Numbered from the stretch's first letter, positions 16,888-25,681 are shown. The stretch is DNA of 64,000 bases from Exiguobacterium aurantiacum DSM 6208 (GCF_000702585.1 NZ_JNIQ01000001.1:1927001-1991000), one strand, 5' to 3'. Program-made: numbers and translations. Notes: generated from the sequence alone by a model not told the origin.

Positions 16888-17289
16888 ATGCACTACTATA
16901 TCGGGTCAGGGTTTAATAACATCGAGAACGTCAGACGGTTACGCGATCTGCTCACCGCACAAGGGCATACCCATACATACGATTGGATGCGTAATGCGCG
17001 AGCCGATTCGGTCGACGTGTTACGGGACATCGGAGAGAAAGAGCGTGACGCCATCAAGAATTCCGACTTTGTCGTCATCTTGCTTCCGGCCGGGAAAGGC
17101 AGTCACGTCGAGCTCGGGATTGCCATCGGCTCAGGCGTGCCGGTGTTTCTTCATGACACGACCGACAGTATGACGAATGTCGAGACGACGAGTACGTTCT
17201 ATCACGTCGCACATGTCGTCCAGCTATCAGGTGACCTTGAAGACGTTCCGACGCAAGTCGATGCCTATTTCTCAACTAAAAGCTCATGA
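16888..17289 (+). CDS. Nucleoside 2-deoxyribosyltransferase-like protein
   Basis: This 133-residue protein starts at the ATG preceded by GGGAGG (16875-16880). It shows the small flavodoxin-like fold of the nucleoside deoxyribosyltransferase superfamily: a YIGSGF start, a central DWMRNARAD segment and the SDFVVILLPAGKGSHVELGIAIGSG strand-loop-helix, in which the final glutamate matches the usual catalytic position. Many short members are annotated only as group-specific proteins. Activity is not certain. It is the last gene of the XRE operon. Confidence 0.7.
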   Translation: MHYYIGSGFNNIENVRRLRDLLTAQGHTHTYDWMRNARADSVDVLRDIGEKERDAIKNSDFVVILLPAGKGSHVELGIAIGSGVPVFLHDTTDSMTNVETTSTFYHVAHVVQLSGDLEDVPTQVDAYFSTKSS

Positions 17290-17396
17290 ATGCCGATTCT
17301 CACCTTTCCTATCATTCAGCTCCCCATCCATTCCCAAGCAAAATTTTGAAATGATTTGAATTTCTTATGGTGCATCTATCAGTTTTGTGACATACT

Positions 17397-17415
17397 GTTC
17401 AAAATTGATTTGAAC
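17397..17415. promoter_or_regulatory. Palindrome upstream of the MFS gene
   Basis: GTTCAAA-ATTGA-TTTGAAC is a perfect 7-bp inverted repeat with a 5-bp centre, ending 13 bases before the MFS start. Related direct copies of TTTGAA occur 45-50 bases upstream. It may be a repressor site, as is usual for drug exporters. No regulator gene is adjacent. Confidence 0.4.
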
Positions 17416-17428
17416 GGGGACGATTCAT

Positions 17429-18649
17429 ATGCAGACCTGGAAACAACCTTTACTTTTGCTCACCGGGGTCGGCATCTCGAACCTCGGGGCTTGGGTGTAC
17501 TTCATCGCCCTCAACTTGATTGTCCTTGAGATGACGCAGTCGCCGTTCGCCGTGTCCGTCCTCTACATGCTCGTCCCGCTCGCGGCTCTCTGTGCCAACT
17601 TCTGGTCAGGTACGGTCATCGACCGCACGGATACACGACGCCTGATGATTTTGCTCGACGCGCTACGCGCCGTCGTCGTCTTCAGTCTCGCCTTCATCGA
17701 CTCGCTCGCGCTCATTTACGTGCTCGTCTTTCTATTGAACATCGCCAGTTCCGTCTTTGAATCGGCGTCCCTCGTCTACATGACGAAACTCGTCCCGAGT
17801 GGCGACCGCCAGCGGTTTAACGCCATGAAGAACTTTGTTCAATCGGCTGGTTTTATCCTAGGACCAGCTATCGCCGGGCTTTTGTTTATGATTGGCAGTC
17901 CGACGCTCGCCATTCAGTTGAATGCGTTGGCGCTACTCGTCTCGGTCGGCATCCTCACGCTTTTGCCGACGCTATATACGGCCCGTGACGAAGTTGAAGT
18001 GTTCAGTGTACGCATGATCATCGAGGATTGGAAGACGGTCGTACGCTTCGCGTCGACGAAGCGCTACGTGACGCTCGTTTATAGCCTTTTCTGCGTCATG
18101 ACGATTTTCATGTCCGGACTCGACTCGCTCGAGGCATCATTTGCGACGCAAGTGCTCGATTTCCCCGAGAGCCGTTACGGCTTTCTTGTCAGTGTCGCCG
18201 GAGCCGGGATTATCGCCGGATCGATCATCAATGCGACGTTCAGTGCTCGGATGACGTTGCCGTTCCTGATTAGTTTTGGTGCTGTGATGACGCCAGTGGG
18301 CTATCTCGTCTTTGCCTTCTCGGAATCATTCGTGGTCGCGTCTGTCGGCTTCTTCTTACTCACGTTCGCCCTGTCATTCGCGAACACCGGCTTCTTGTCG
18401 TTTTATCAAAACAACGTCCCGAACGAGCTAATGGGCCGCTTCTCCGGGGTGATCAGCGTCGCGGAGTCTGTCTTGATTATCAGCTTGACGTTCGGTATCG
18501 GTTTGCTCGCAGAATTTGTCGGGATCCGTTCGACGTACGTTGTCTTCTCGCTCGCGTTCTTGCTCGTCGGCTTAATCACGATCCGGGTTGCACTAGAACG
18601 TTCGAGACGTTCATTGTACGATACCGCATCATTTGAAGAAGCGTCATGA
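17429..18649 (+). CDS. MFS transporter
   Basis: A 406-residue protein with twelve predicted helices. The loop between helices 2 and 3 carries the MFS motif A variant (SGTVIDRTDTRRLMI), and the overall pattern matches the bacterial DHA3-type group that includes macrolide exporters such as MefA and enterobactin exporter EntS. A drug or metabolite efflux role is likely, but the substrate is unknown. GGGGA precedes the ATG, and a strong terminator follows. Confidence 0.85.
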   Translation: MQTWKQPLLLLTGVGISNLGAWVYFIALNLIVLEMTQSPFAVSVLYMLVPLAALCANFWSGTVIDRTDTRRLMILLDALRAVVVFSLAFIDSLALIYVLVFLLNIASSVFESASLVYMTKLVPSGDRQRFNAMKNFVQSAGFILGPAIAGLLFMIGSPTLAIQLNALALLVSVGILTLLPTLYTARDEVEVFSVRMIIEDWKTVVRFASTKRYVTLVYSLFCVMTIFMSGLDSLEASFATQVLDFPESRYGFLVSVAGAGIIAGSIINATFSARMTLPFLISFGAVMTPVGYLVFAFSESFVVASVGFFLLTFALSFANTGFLSFYQNNVPNELMGRFSGVISVAESVLIISLTFGIGLLAEFVGIRSTYVVFSLAFLLVGLITIRVALERSRRSLYDTASFEEAS

Positions 18650-18651
18650 AT

Positions 18652-18696
18652 GAACAGAGACAGTCGTTTATAGGAAACGGCTGTCTCTGTTCGTTT
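18652..18696 (+). terminator. Terminator of the MFS gene
   Basis: A 12-bp perfect stem GAACAGAGACAG/CTGTCTCTGTTC (18652-18663 with 18681-18692), extended by inner pairs, is followed by GTTTT. Confidence 0.88.
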
Positions 18697-18767
18697 TACC
18701 TTGAAATATGTAAGGAATGTACTCGCTTCATTTCGAAAAATCGATAATCCGACGCCATCCCTTGTTC

Positions 18768-18868
18768 TATAATGAACATAAAGTGCCTTTTCTTGGTTAA
18801 CCCACCTATACATGGGATAATTGTGAGGGAAAGCCTCAAACTCAAAAGATACACAAGGAGGGATGACT
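18768..18868 (+). promoter_or_regulatory. Promoter and structured 5' leader of the degenerate-GGDEF gene
   Basis: A consensus TATAAT (18768-18773) with a poor -35 region would start a leader of about 85 bases. It holds two small hairpins in series, CCCA...TGGG (18801-18816) and TGAGG-GAAAG-CCTCA (18824-18838), then a strong AAGGAGG. It does not match any riboswitch class known to me. Confidence 0.4.
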
Positions 18869-19705
18869 ATGAACCGATGGACCAACGAATCGTTAAAGCT
18901 GATTGGTCTCATCTCTTCCCTGCTCATCGGAACGATACTCTATACCATCTTGCTCGTGGAAAGTGACAGCGGATTTCTCGGCTTATTGATTTTGCCGGTC
19001 ATCGTCATAACTTCACTCGCCTTCGGGATGCGGGCTGGCTTGTCGATTTCTGTGACACTGCTCGTCTTTCTCTTCATCTACTTCCAATCGTTTGCCCCAC
19101 TAAACGCACAAGGGGAAGTCCAGTTCTTCAATTGGCGCGGGATCGGGTTTACCACACTTCTCCTCATGCTATCTGTCGTTTCTGGCCTCGTTCACCAACT
19201 CGTGAAGCGCGTTCAGCGATTGCGATACGCACTTGAAGAACGTGCGCGACAACTGATTGCCGTTGACCCCGAAACGTGGCTCGATAACGCCGAGCGGTTT
19301 CAACTGAACGTCAACAGCGAACGTGACCGTCTCGTCCGCCATGGTGGTGCTTTCTCGGTTTCGTTCATTCAATTTGACGACTTTATGCGTTTCGAAGAGA
19401 CATATGGACGCACGGAGTATGAATGGTTTTTGAATTACTTCAGTGACGAACTCCACAGGGCGACACGGCGTACGGACCAAAAATACCGAATCGCCCATGA
19501 CACGTTCTCCATCATCTTTCCGTACACGTCTCCAGAGGCGGCGCAAGTTGTCCATGACCGCATCCGTCCGTTGCTCGAGGACTATGAGTTACAGAGCGGC
19601 GAGCACGTGAGACTGACATACGAGGACATGTTTTATGAAGTGACGCTTGAGAACGCCACGGTCATGGTCGATGCGATTCTTGAGAGGGCTTCATCGCTTC
19701 ATTAG
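18869..19705 (+). CDS. Membrane protein with degenerate GGDEF domain
   Basis: The second ATG of the frame has AAGGAGG at 7-nt spacing and is chosen as the start, giving 278 residues. About four N-terminal helices (to residue 110) and a short coiled segment precede a GGDEF-like fold. The signature is changed to AHDTF (209-213) and the I-site is absent, so diguanylate cyclase activity is not expected. The protein could be a c-di-GMP or nucleotide sensor, or a structural partner. It stands alone between two strong terminators. Confidence 0.75.
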   Translation: MNRWTNESLKLIGLISSLLIGTILYTILLVESDSGFLGLLILPVIVITSLAFGMRAGLSISVTLLVFLFIYFQSFAPLNAQGEVQFFNWRGIGFTTLLLMLSVVSGLVHQLVKRVQRLRYALEERARQLIAVDPETWLDNAERFQLNVNSERDRLVRHGGAFSVSFIQFDDFMRFEETYGRTEYEWFLNYFSDELHRATRRTDQKYRIAHDTFSIIFPYTSPEAAQVVHDRIRPLLEDYELQSGEHVRLTYEDMFYEVTLENATVMVDAILERASSLH

Positions 19706-19721
19706 AATCGTTTTGACCTAT

Positions 19722-19770
19722 AAAGCCCTTGAACGATCCGTCGGTGGACGTGATTGTTCAAGGGCTTTTT
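19722..19770 (+). terminator. Terminator of the degenerate-GGDEF gene
   Basis: A 13-bp stem AAAGCCCTTGAAC/GTTCAAGGGCTTT (19722-19734 with 19756-19768) is followed by T residues. Confidence 0.88.
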
Positions 19771-19854
19771 CGTAGTCTGCGTGACTCGTCTTGTCTGTAC
19801 AGGAATCACGTCACACGAGAGCGAAATCAATATATAACACACCATCAAGGAGGC

Positions 19855-20301
19855 ATGATTCCCATTTCATCGACCGTCTATAGCATTAAACCGATCCAGT
19901 CACCACGCGAACTCGACGCATCGTTCCCCGTCATGAACCAATTGCGGACCGACCTGACCCTCGCCGCCTATCGTGAGCTCGTCGCCGCCATGCGCCCGCA
20001 AGGCTATGAACTATATGCGTTATACGCAGACGATACGATCGTATCGCTCGCGGGCATAGAAGTTCGCGTCAATCTCTATCTCGAGAAGCACGTCTACATA
20101 TATGACCTCGTGACGTGCGCGGACCATCGTTCGAACGGATACGGTGAGATGCTGCTTCACTTCGTCCACGAATACGCACGCGATCGTGGCGCCACTTACG
20201 TCGCCCTCGAGTCTGGACTCGCACGAACTGAGGCACACCGTTTCTATCTCGATAAGATGGGTTATACCATCACTAGCTATTCATTCCGAAAGCGATTGTA
20301 G
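19855..20301 (+). CDS. GNAT-family N-acetyltransferase
   Basis: The frame is open further upstream, but that part runs through the preceding terminator, so the ATG at 19855 is taken, giving 148 residues. AAGGAGG lies only one base before it, which is unusually close. The GNAT core is clear: VYIYDLVTCADHRSNGYGEMLLHFV (acetyl-CoA loop) and the FYLDKMGY turn. The substrate is unknown. Confidence 0.82.
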   Translation: MIPISSTVYSIKPIQSPRELDASFPVMNQLRTDLTLAAYRELVAAMRPQGYELYALYADDTIVSLAGIEVRVNLYLEKHVYIYDLVTCADHRSNGYGEMLLHFVHEYARDRGATYVALESGLARTEAHRFYLDKMGYTITSYSFRKRL

Positions 20302-20311
20302 GTATGCAAAA

Positions 20312-20340
20312 GGGAAGAGCCAGTCGCTCTTCCCGTCTTA
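20312..20340 (+). terminator. Hairpin after the GNAT gene
   Basis: GGGAAGAGC-CAGTC-GCTCTTCCC forms a 9-bp stem 11 bases after the stop. The following GTCTTAATTA is a weak U-tract, so termination may be partial. Confidence 0.6.
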
Positions 20341-20432
20341 ATTATATCGTGATTCCAACACCAAAAACAGACTATCTTCTCCTAATTTCAGCCACTATAC
20401 TAGGAAGACACGAAACAAAGGAGAGATGCCCT

Positions 20433-20849
20433 ATGACGAACGATGCGAAACCGCTCGACCCGGGACCGTTCTTTCACGGGACGAAAGCCGAGCTGAAGCT
20501 TGGAGAGTTACTGGAACCGCGTCGCGATTCGAACTATCATGACAGGCAGTCGGACCACATCTATTTCACGGCCACCCTTGACGCCGCCAAATGGGGCGCT
20601 GAGCTCGCGAAGTCTGACGCCCGAGAGCGCATTTATCTCGTTGAACCGACCGGTGACTTCGAGAACGACCCGAACTTGACGGACAAACGCTTCCCCGGCA
20701 ATCCGACCCGGTCGTACCGCTCGAGCGAACCGATCAAAGTCGTGGCCGAACTCGGGGTGTGGGAACGCCATTCCGTCGAACAGATCGACCAGATGCGCGC
20801 CGCGCTTGCGAAGCTCCGTCTAGAAGGGAAAGATGTCATTGAAGACTGA
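20433..20849 (+). CDS. arr: Rifampin ADP-ribosyltransferase (Arr family)
   Basis: The 138-residue product from the ATG at 20433 (AAGGAGA, eight bases upstream) has the size and motifs of Arr enzymes: FFHGTKAEL with His15, SDHIYFTATLDAA with Tyr44, WGAELA, and the C-terminal GNPTRSYRSSEP signature. Arr transfers ADP-ribose from NAD+ to the C23 hydroxyl of rifampin, inactivating it. The gene is probably intrinsic: it lies in ordinary chromosomal context with no mobile element. Whether it confers resistance cannot be read from sequence. Confidence 0.9.
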   Translation: MTNDAKPLDPGPFFHGTKAELKLGELLEPRRDSNYHDRQSDHIYFTATLDAAKWGAELAKSDARERIYLVEPTGDFENDPNLTDKRFPGNPTRSYRSSEPIKVVAELGVWERHSVEQIDQMRAALAKLRLEGKDVIED

Positions 20850-20866
20850 CATGAAGGAGAAGTACA

Positions 20867-21295
20867 TTGAAGAAATCGTATCAGAAACGTAAATGGCTCA
20901 TCCTTGTCTTTACCGTCTTCGGATTATTGTATGCGACGACGTATATCCCGCAACGCGTCATCACGACAACGCCATCGAGCGTGGCTCGCATCCACGTATT
21001 TGACGGTCAGAGCGGTTATGAGCTCGACTTGAGTGACCGAGACGACATCAACGCCGTCATGCAAAATTTAAATGATGTCACGTTCCAAAAAGGAAAAGTG
21101 AGCTTCGGTTATATGGGGTACTCGTACCGAGTCACATTGTATGACAAAGACGGGGATGAGCTCGATGAATTTATTGTCAATAGTGCCGACACCGTCCGTT
21201 ACCGCGGCTTCTTTTACACGGCGAAATCAGGAAGAATCGACTATGACATGCTTGATGAATGGATGCAAGAGCTCAAATCATACCCCGAAGATTGA
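20867..21295 (+). CDS. Membrane-anchored protein of unknown function
   Basis: This 142-residue protein starts at TTG with GAAGGAGA six bases upstream. One N-terminal helix (residues 10-25) anchors an extracellular beta-rich domain with RIHVFDGQSGYELDL and FGYMGYSYRVTLYDKDG. The arrangement resembles small YhfM-type or DUF-type surface proteins but no family is certain. It follows arr by 17 bp and may be cotranscribed with it. Confidence 0.7.
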   Translation: MKKSYQKRKWLILVFTVFGLLYATTYIPQRVITTTPSSVARIHVFDGQSGYELDLSDRDDINAVMQNLNDVTFQKGKVSFGYMGYSYRVTLYDKDGDELDEFIVNSADTVRYRGFFYTAKSGRIDYDMLDEWMQELKSYPED

Positions 21296-21329
21296 TGCCT
21301 TTAAGTTTCTTCTATTCATGAGTTGCAAA

Positions 21330-21366
21330 AACGGATGGGATCAGTAACTGATTCCATCCGTTCTCT
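21330..21366. terminator. Bidirectional terminator
   Basis: AACGGATGG/CCATCCGTT (21330-21338 with 21354-21362), with an inner TCAGT/ACTGA pair, closes both converging genes. The end of the leftward permease gene lies inside it. Confidence 0.8.
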
Positions 21367-22399
21367 TTTGGTTCCCCTGTTGAAGCGCACCATCCGCATG
21401 AACGAGCGTGAACGGATCGGCGAGCGAGGCCGCTGCCGCCTCTGCTTGCGAGACCGTCTCATCGACCACGATCACTTCATGACGCCGTAACCGGAAAGCC
21501 CGCTCGAGTCGGCTCGTCAACAAATTGCTGAGGAAGACGAGCAAGGACAGTCCGATGGCCGGGACGAGGAAGATATGACTCGTCATCCAAGTCGTCGCCG
21601 TGAACTGCTTGAAATAATACCCGAACATTGACGACCATTCGAATAGCGTCGGCATGACCCCTTCAAACAAGAACACGGTTCCTCCGAAGAAGACACCGAA
21701 CAACGACAGATGGATGAGTAACATCAACGTCTGCACGAACTGTTGCATGAAGACGATCACCAATGTCGGGACGAGGTGCGGCCACAGATGTCGTCTCGTC
21801 CGATGCCAGACGCCGCCTCCTAACGTTTCAGCGACGACCATGAACTCTTGTTTCAGCAGTTGCCTCACTTCTGTGATCAAATATAGCGTGACAGCAGGTA
21901 ACCCGAGTAGGATGAAGACGGTGAGCTGAAGCGAGACGCGATCCACGAGCGGTGGTACCATCGTCGAGTCGGCGAACATTAATGACGAGAACAGCATCAT
22001 CATCGCGAGTAACGAGATTGGTAGAATTAAAAAACCGTCCAACACCATTTTGAAGTAACGATTTAACCGCGCCCCGCGGAACGCGAGCGGAATCCCGACG
22101 AGTAACCCGAGCGCCATCCGCCCGAGCGCAACGGTCGCACAAATGCCGACCGTCCATTTGAACCCTTCAATCATCATTTGGAACAAGTCGTTCCCGGCCC
22201 GGTCCGTCCCGAGCCATTGGTCTTTCGACGGTTCAAGCGGCGGGATGCCAATCAATCGCCCTTCCTCTGAGTACCGATTCAAGAATTGATCGACTTGCCC
22301 GTCGCGAAAAATCGTATTGCTGATACTGAGTACAAGTAAGCCCATTAAAATCGTGAAGACGATTAAGAAAATCGGATCACGCATGAGTGCGCGGCGCAT
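21341..22399 (-). CDS. ABC transporter permease, DppC/OppC type
   Basis: From the ATG at 22399, which overlaps the upstream stop as TGATG, the protein has 352 residues. One helix precedes an external segment ending in WLGTDRAGNDLF, the OppC signature before the permease core. The core (res 85-310) carries an EAA-like loop. It pairs with the DppB-type permease upstream. No ATPase or solute-binding gene is nearby, so the partners must be encoded elsewhere. Peptide or nickel-type substrates are typical of the family. Confidence 0.85.
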   Translation of the reverse strand: MRRALMRDPIFLIVFTILMGLLVLSISNTIFRDGQVDQFLNRYSEEGRLIGIPPLEPSKDQWLGTDRAGNDLFQMMIEGFKWTVGICATVALGRMALGLLVGIPLAFRGARLNRYFKMVLDGFLILPISLLAMMMLFSSLMFADSTMVPPLVDRVSLQLTVFILLGLPAVTLYLITEVRQLLKQEFMVVAETLGGGVWHRTRRHLWPHLVPTLVIVFMQQFVQTLMLLIHLSLFGVFFGGTVFLFEGVMPTLFEWSSMFGYYFKQFTATTWMTSHIFLVPAIGLSLLVFLSNLLTSRLERAFRLRRHEVIVVDETVSQAEAAAASLADPFTLVHADGALQQGNQKRTDGISY

Positions 22400-23259
22400 C
22401 AAACCCCTCCTTTCCATGCATCCGGGATAAGCCATTCCGCCAACACGTCCACGAGAAAGATCGGAATATAAACGACCAGTAAAATGACGAGGAGGATCGG
22501 CATCACCGGATTATAGACGACGAAACGGAAGATGCCTTGCACGTTGAACAAATACTCGATAATTAAAAGACTCGATAGCACCGTAATCAAATTCGAGCGG
22601 AAAAAGAGGTAGAATCGATACACCAAATTCGGGAGCAAGTGTTTCCAGAACAAGGCGGCCGGTCGGACACCTTTGGCCCGAGCCAGCTCGAGGAACGGGG
22701 TCGCTTCCTCCTCAAGGATATGCTTCGTCAACCATTTAAGGAAGAAAAACAAAATGGTGAGCGTCAGCGTCACGATCGGCAAAAAACGTATGTATTCGGC
22801 AAAGCCACCCGCGACCTCGATACGATTGAATCCCGTCTGTTTGTAGAGCGTGATGGCGAGGAATTGCGTGAAGATAAGCCAAAACAGATCCGGGACCATC
22901 TCGAGCGTCTGACTCGTTTGTTGTAGCACCGTCCGCACACGCTTCCCGCTCCGATAAAAGAAATAAGCGTAGAGTAGGGCGAACGCGACCGAGACGGCAA
23001 GTGACGTCATAAAGATGATGACGGTCTCTTTCATGAGCGGCGCGAGCGCTGGCAATAACGGTAACTCTTGTTGCGCCGTGACGTTGTAATACGTAATCTC
23101 ATCAAGTTTTGTCAACTGACTGAATTGTTGCTGCAACCCGTTCCAGTAGTTCGATGGCACGAACTCGAGTTGTACGACGAGTGACGGCAAAGCACTGATC
23201 GCAATCAACACAAACAATGTGATAAAAAACTGAGCCGATTTTTGAGCAATCCAGTTCAT
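22399..23259 (-). CDS. ABC transporter permease, DppB/OppB type
   Basis: The 286-residue protein has one N-terminal helix, an external region and five core helices with the EAA-like ELARAKGVRPAALFWKHLLPN loop that contacts the ATPase. It forms a two-gene unit with the DppC-type permease (1-nt overlap). The N-terminal extracellular part is shorter and more divergent than in classical DppB proteins, and cognate components are missing locally. Confidence 0.83.
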   Translation of the reverse strand: MNWIAQKSAQFFITLFVLIAISALPSLVVQLEFVPSNYWNGLQQQFSQLTKLDEITYYNVTAQQELPLLPALAPLMKETVIIFMTSLAVSVAFALLYAYFFYRSGKRVRTVLQQTSQTLEMVPDLFWLIFTQFLAITLYKQTGFNRIEVAGGFAEYIRFLPIVTLTLTILFFFLKWLTKHILEEEATPFLELARAKGVRPAALFWKHLLPNLVYRFYLFFRSNLITVLSSLLIIEYLFNVQGIFRFVVYNPVMPILLVILLVVYIPIFLVDVLAEWLIPDAWKGGV

Positions 23260-23542
23260 CGTGTTCTTCCCCTTTCCAAAAATATATCGATTTCGTATAA
23301 CCTTGTCGTGCTTTCATGTATGCAATCCATAATAAAGCTTATAATACGGATACTAAAGTTAAAAATATCCATATACACTGTTATGATTCTATCACAATCA
23401 TCATGTGAATAAATACAATATTCCGAAAATTATTCACAAATAAAATCTTGAATCGTTAATTCATTATGCTACTGTCTATGCCCTCAACAACTCAAATGAC
23501 GAACTTGCTATCACGATTATCTGATTAGAAAAGGAGACTTTC

Positions 23543-23968
23543 ATGACCAACTTCCTCAAGTTACAATCGATCTCAATCTTACTGGCCCTCACCTTACTCA
23601 TTAATATTCAGCTCCTCGCCAACAGCGGTCGTCTGTATTTGTTGATTGGTGACGGGTATGTCCTTGTCATCGCCGTGAGCGGACTCGCCTCACTCGTTTT
23701 GTTCGCGCGCGTCCTCATCAAGCTCCTACTGTTGCTCCCTATGTCACGTTGGAACTTTTTCCTTTACATCTTATGGCTTCCCTACTTAGCTTTGTTCACG
23801 TACGTGTGGACACGGCTCGTTCCTCCCCCGGGCGAGGCGGCATGGCCGAGTCCCGTCATCGGCCTCTTGATCATCGCCCTCACGCTCGTATTCCCGCTCT
23901 ACGTGCTCATCGTCCATATGATTGCCCGCTCCCCAAAGAGAACGCTTCAAATCGAAGACAAGGCGTAA
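23543..23968 (+). CDS. Four-helix membrane protein of unknown function
   Basis: A 141-residue hydrophobic protein with four predicted helices (residues 10-30, 35-60, 75-95, 105-130) and a short charged tail. AAAAGGAGA precedes the ATG. It is a single gene after a 283-bp AT-rich gap and closes with a hairpin. No family is recognised. Confidence 0.65.
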   Translation: MTNFLKLQSISILLALTLLINIQLLANSGRLYLLIGDGYVLVIAVSGLASLVLFARVLIKLLLLLPMSRWNFFLYILWLPYLALFTYVWTRLVPPPGEAAWPSPVIGLLIIALTLVFPLYVLIVHMIARSPKRTLQIEDKA

Positions 23969-23989
23969 CCGAAATCCGGTCACGCCTTG
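23959..23989. terminator. Hairpin between convergent genes
   Basis: CAAGGCGT-A-ACCG / CGGT-C-ACGCCTTG forms a long stem with one internal mismatch. There is no strong T-run on either side, so it is a less certain terminator. Confidence 0.6.
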
Positions 23990-23996
23990 CCTGTGT

Positions 23997-24752
23997 TTAC
24001 CATTCTTGGCGTCGCTTCTGCCACGCCACGAGTAAGATACTGATGATGACGAGCAAGAACCACGACGAGAGTTTGCCGAGGTCGACGAGCGCCCAGCCGC
24101 TCAACTGGTTCGGATACGCCCAACCGTTATAGAACGTGACGATATTCTCGGCGAACCAGATGAAGCAGGCGATCAAAAAGAAGGCGACGACGACGGGCAT
24201 CGTGAAACGACGGTCGTCGAGCCGATACGTGACGATGGCCCGACCGAACGTAAGAAAGACAAGACCAATCAACACCCAGCGCAAGTCGAGCCAAATGTGG
24301 TGCCAAAAGAAGTTAAAATAGATGGCAATCCCGAGACCGAAGGCGATGAGCGGCGGCGGCATCTTCAAAAACTCGAGGTCGAGCCGACGCCACGACTGGA
24401 CGACGTAGCTACCGACGCTCGCATACATGAAGCCAGCATAGAGCGGGACACCAAACAGCTTCGTCAGTGCCTCGTCCGGATAGCTCCAAGAGCCCATCTG
24501 GACTTTGAACAGCTCAAGGCCGAGTCCAATGACGTGAAACCAACTGATGACTTTTAGTTCTTCCATCGTCTCGAGCCCCGTCTTCACGAGCACAACTTGG
24601 ACGACCAGACACCAGATGAGAAGGACGTCGTAGCGCGGAATCGGAAAGTCGACCCATTTCGTCAACGCGAGCGCGCCGAAGATGGCGACCGCGAAGAGGC
24701 AACTGAGCGCCTGTTCGTAGCCGAAGATGAATAAGTATCGGAGGCGTCGCAT
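23997..24752 (-). CDS. DUF817 membrane protein
   Basis: This 251-residue protein has about eight helices and the features of DUF817: an early FGYEQALSC segment, KTGLETMEELKVI, the YAGFMYASVGSYV motif and IYFNFFWHHIWLDLRW. Members are integral membrane proteins found in many bacteria with no known function. It lies eight bases after the COG1988-type gene, and both are likely cotranscribed. Confidence 0.85.
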   Translation of the reverse strand: MRRLRYLFIFGYEQALSCLFAVAIFGALALTKWVDFPIPRYDVLLIWCLVVQVVLVKTGLETMEELKVISWFHVIGLGLELFKVQMGSWSYPDEALTKLFGVPLYAGFMYASVGSYVVQSWRRLDLEFLKMPPPLIAFGLGIAIYFNFFWHHIWLDLRWVLIGLVFLTFGRAIVTYRLDDRRFTMPVVVAFFLIACFIWFAENIVTFYNGWAYPNQLSGWALVDLGKLSSWFLLVIISILLVAWQKRRQEW

Positions 24753-24760
24753 CGGATCAC

Positions 24761-25621
24761 CTACAGTTCGATGTATTCGTAGAGGAATGACGACTCGCCG
24801 TCAAAGAAACGCGGGTCGAATAGACCGAGTCGCTCGTCTTCCTCGACAACGACAACGAAGGGTGACCATTGCTTCAGCGTGAGTGCCTCTTTATTCTCAT
24901 CAAAGAGCGGAGTCAAGTCGGCGTCGTCCGCACTCGTCAATTCATATTGAAGTTCAGACGATTGATACACTGAATCACTGAAAATCCAGACAGTATCGTC
25001 CGTCTTCGTGACGACCGTGAACTGGGTCGGGATGAACGACGCCGATAATGCGACTTCTTCATGATCTTTCGCGTACGACTGATACAGGTACGCCCCTTGT
25101 GCACTTTGAATCAAGACGTGGACAAGGATAGCAGCCCAGGCGTAACGGTACACCGTGTGCCTCACGTCAGTCCGGCGCGCGATGAGCCACGCGACGAGGA
25201 AAATTCCCCAATAGACGAAGTCGACGATCGGGATGACGCCGAATGTGAGCCTAGCGTCTGACAACGGCTCAAAGTAACCCGTTCCCCAGGCGTTGAACAC
25301 GTCGGCCGTGTTATGGATGAACACGGAAAGCATTGCCCAGTAAAAATAACGTGTATCGGTTACTTTAAAGAGAACGCGGACGAGCCAATAGATGAGTAGC
25401 GCGAATAGCGGGACGAGGAAAATCGAGTGCGTGATGCCGCGATGCCACATCTGATACATTCCTTCGGTGTCCCACAGCCGAGAGATGACGTCCGCATCTG
25501 GGATTTGACTCCCGACGAGCGTCGTCACGAGCAACGCGCGTTTCTCATTTTTCTGTAACTCGCGCTTATCTGCTGCCCCATATAACGTGAGTCCGAACAG
25601 CGTGTGTGTGATCGTATCCAC
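24761..25621 (-). CDS. COG1988/YdjM-like membrane-bound metal-dependent hydrolase
   Basis: The GTG at 25621 (AAGGAGG, six bases upstream) gives 286 residues beginning VDTITHTLFG. The family metal ligands are visible: TH in TITHTL, PDAD after GSQI, and HRGITHS, followed by several helices with HNTADVFNAWGTGYFEPL. Related proteins such as E. coli YdjM and B. subtilis YvsG are inner-membrane DUF457 proteins. The C-terminal 100 residues form a soluble domain with a beta-rich pattern. The substrate is unknown. Confidence 0.85.
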   Translation of the reverse strand: MDTITHTLFGLTLYGAADKRELQKNEKRALLVTTLVGSQIPDADVISRLWDTEGMYQMWHRGITHSIFLVPLFALLIYWLVRVLFKVTDTRYFYWAMLSVFIHNTADVFNAWGTGYFEPLSDARLTFGVIPIVDFVYWGIFLVAWLIARRTDVRHTVYRYAWAAILVHVLIQSAQGAYLYQSYAKDHEEVALSASFIPTQFTVVTKTDDTVWIFSDSVYQSSELQYELTSADDADLTPLFDENKEALTLKQWSPFVVVVEEDERLGLFDPRFFDGESSFLYEYIEL

Positions 25622-25642
25622 AGTATCCCTCCTTTCTCTTTG

Positions 25643-25675
25643 AAAAGACACCCTCCTCAAAACGAGAAGGATGTC
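25643..25675 (-). terminator. Terminator of the 31-residue membrane peptide gene
   Basis: In the leftward transcript GACAUCCUUCUC pairs with GAGGAGGGUGUC over 12 bp including G-U pairs, with a GUUUU loop and a trailing UUUU. Confidence 0.8.
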
Positions 25676-25681
25676 CTCAGT

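Noticed and set aside
18780-18868. Possible c-di-GMP riboswitch
   Set aside because: The conserved GEMM core sequences are absent; only two short hairpins are present.
19729-19854. N-terminal extension of the GNAT protein
   Set aside because: It begins inside the terminator hairpin of the upstream gene and is unrelated to GNAT sequences.
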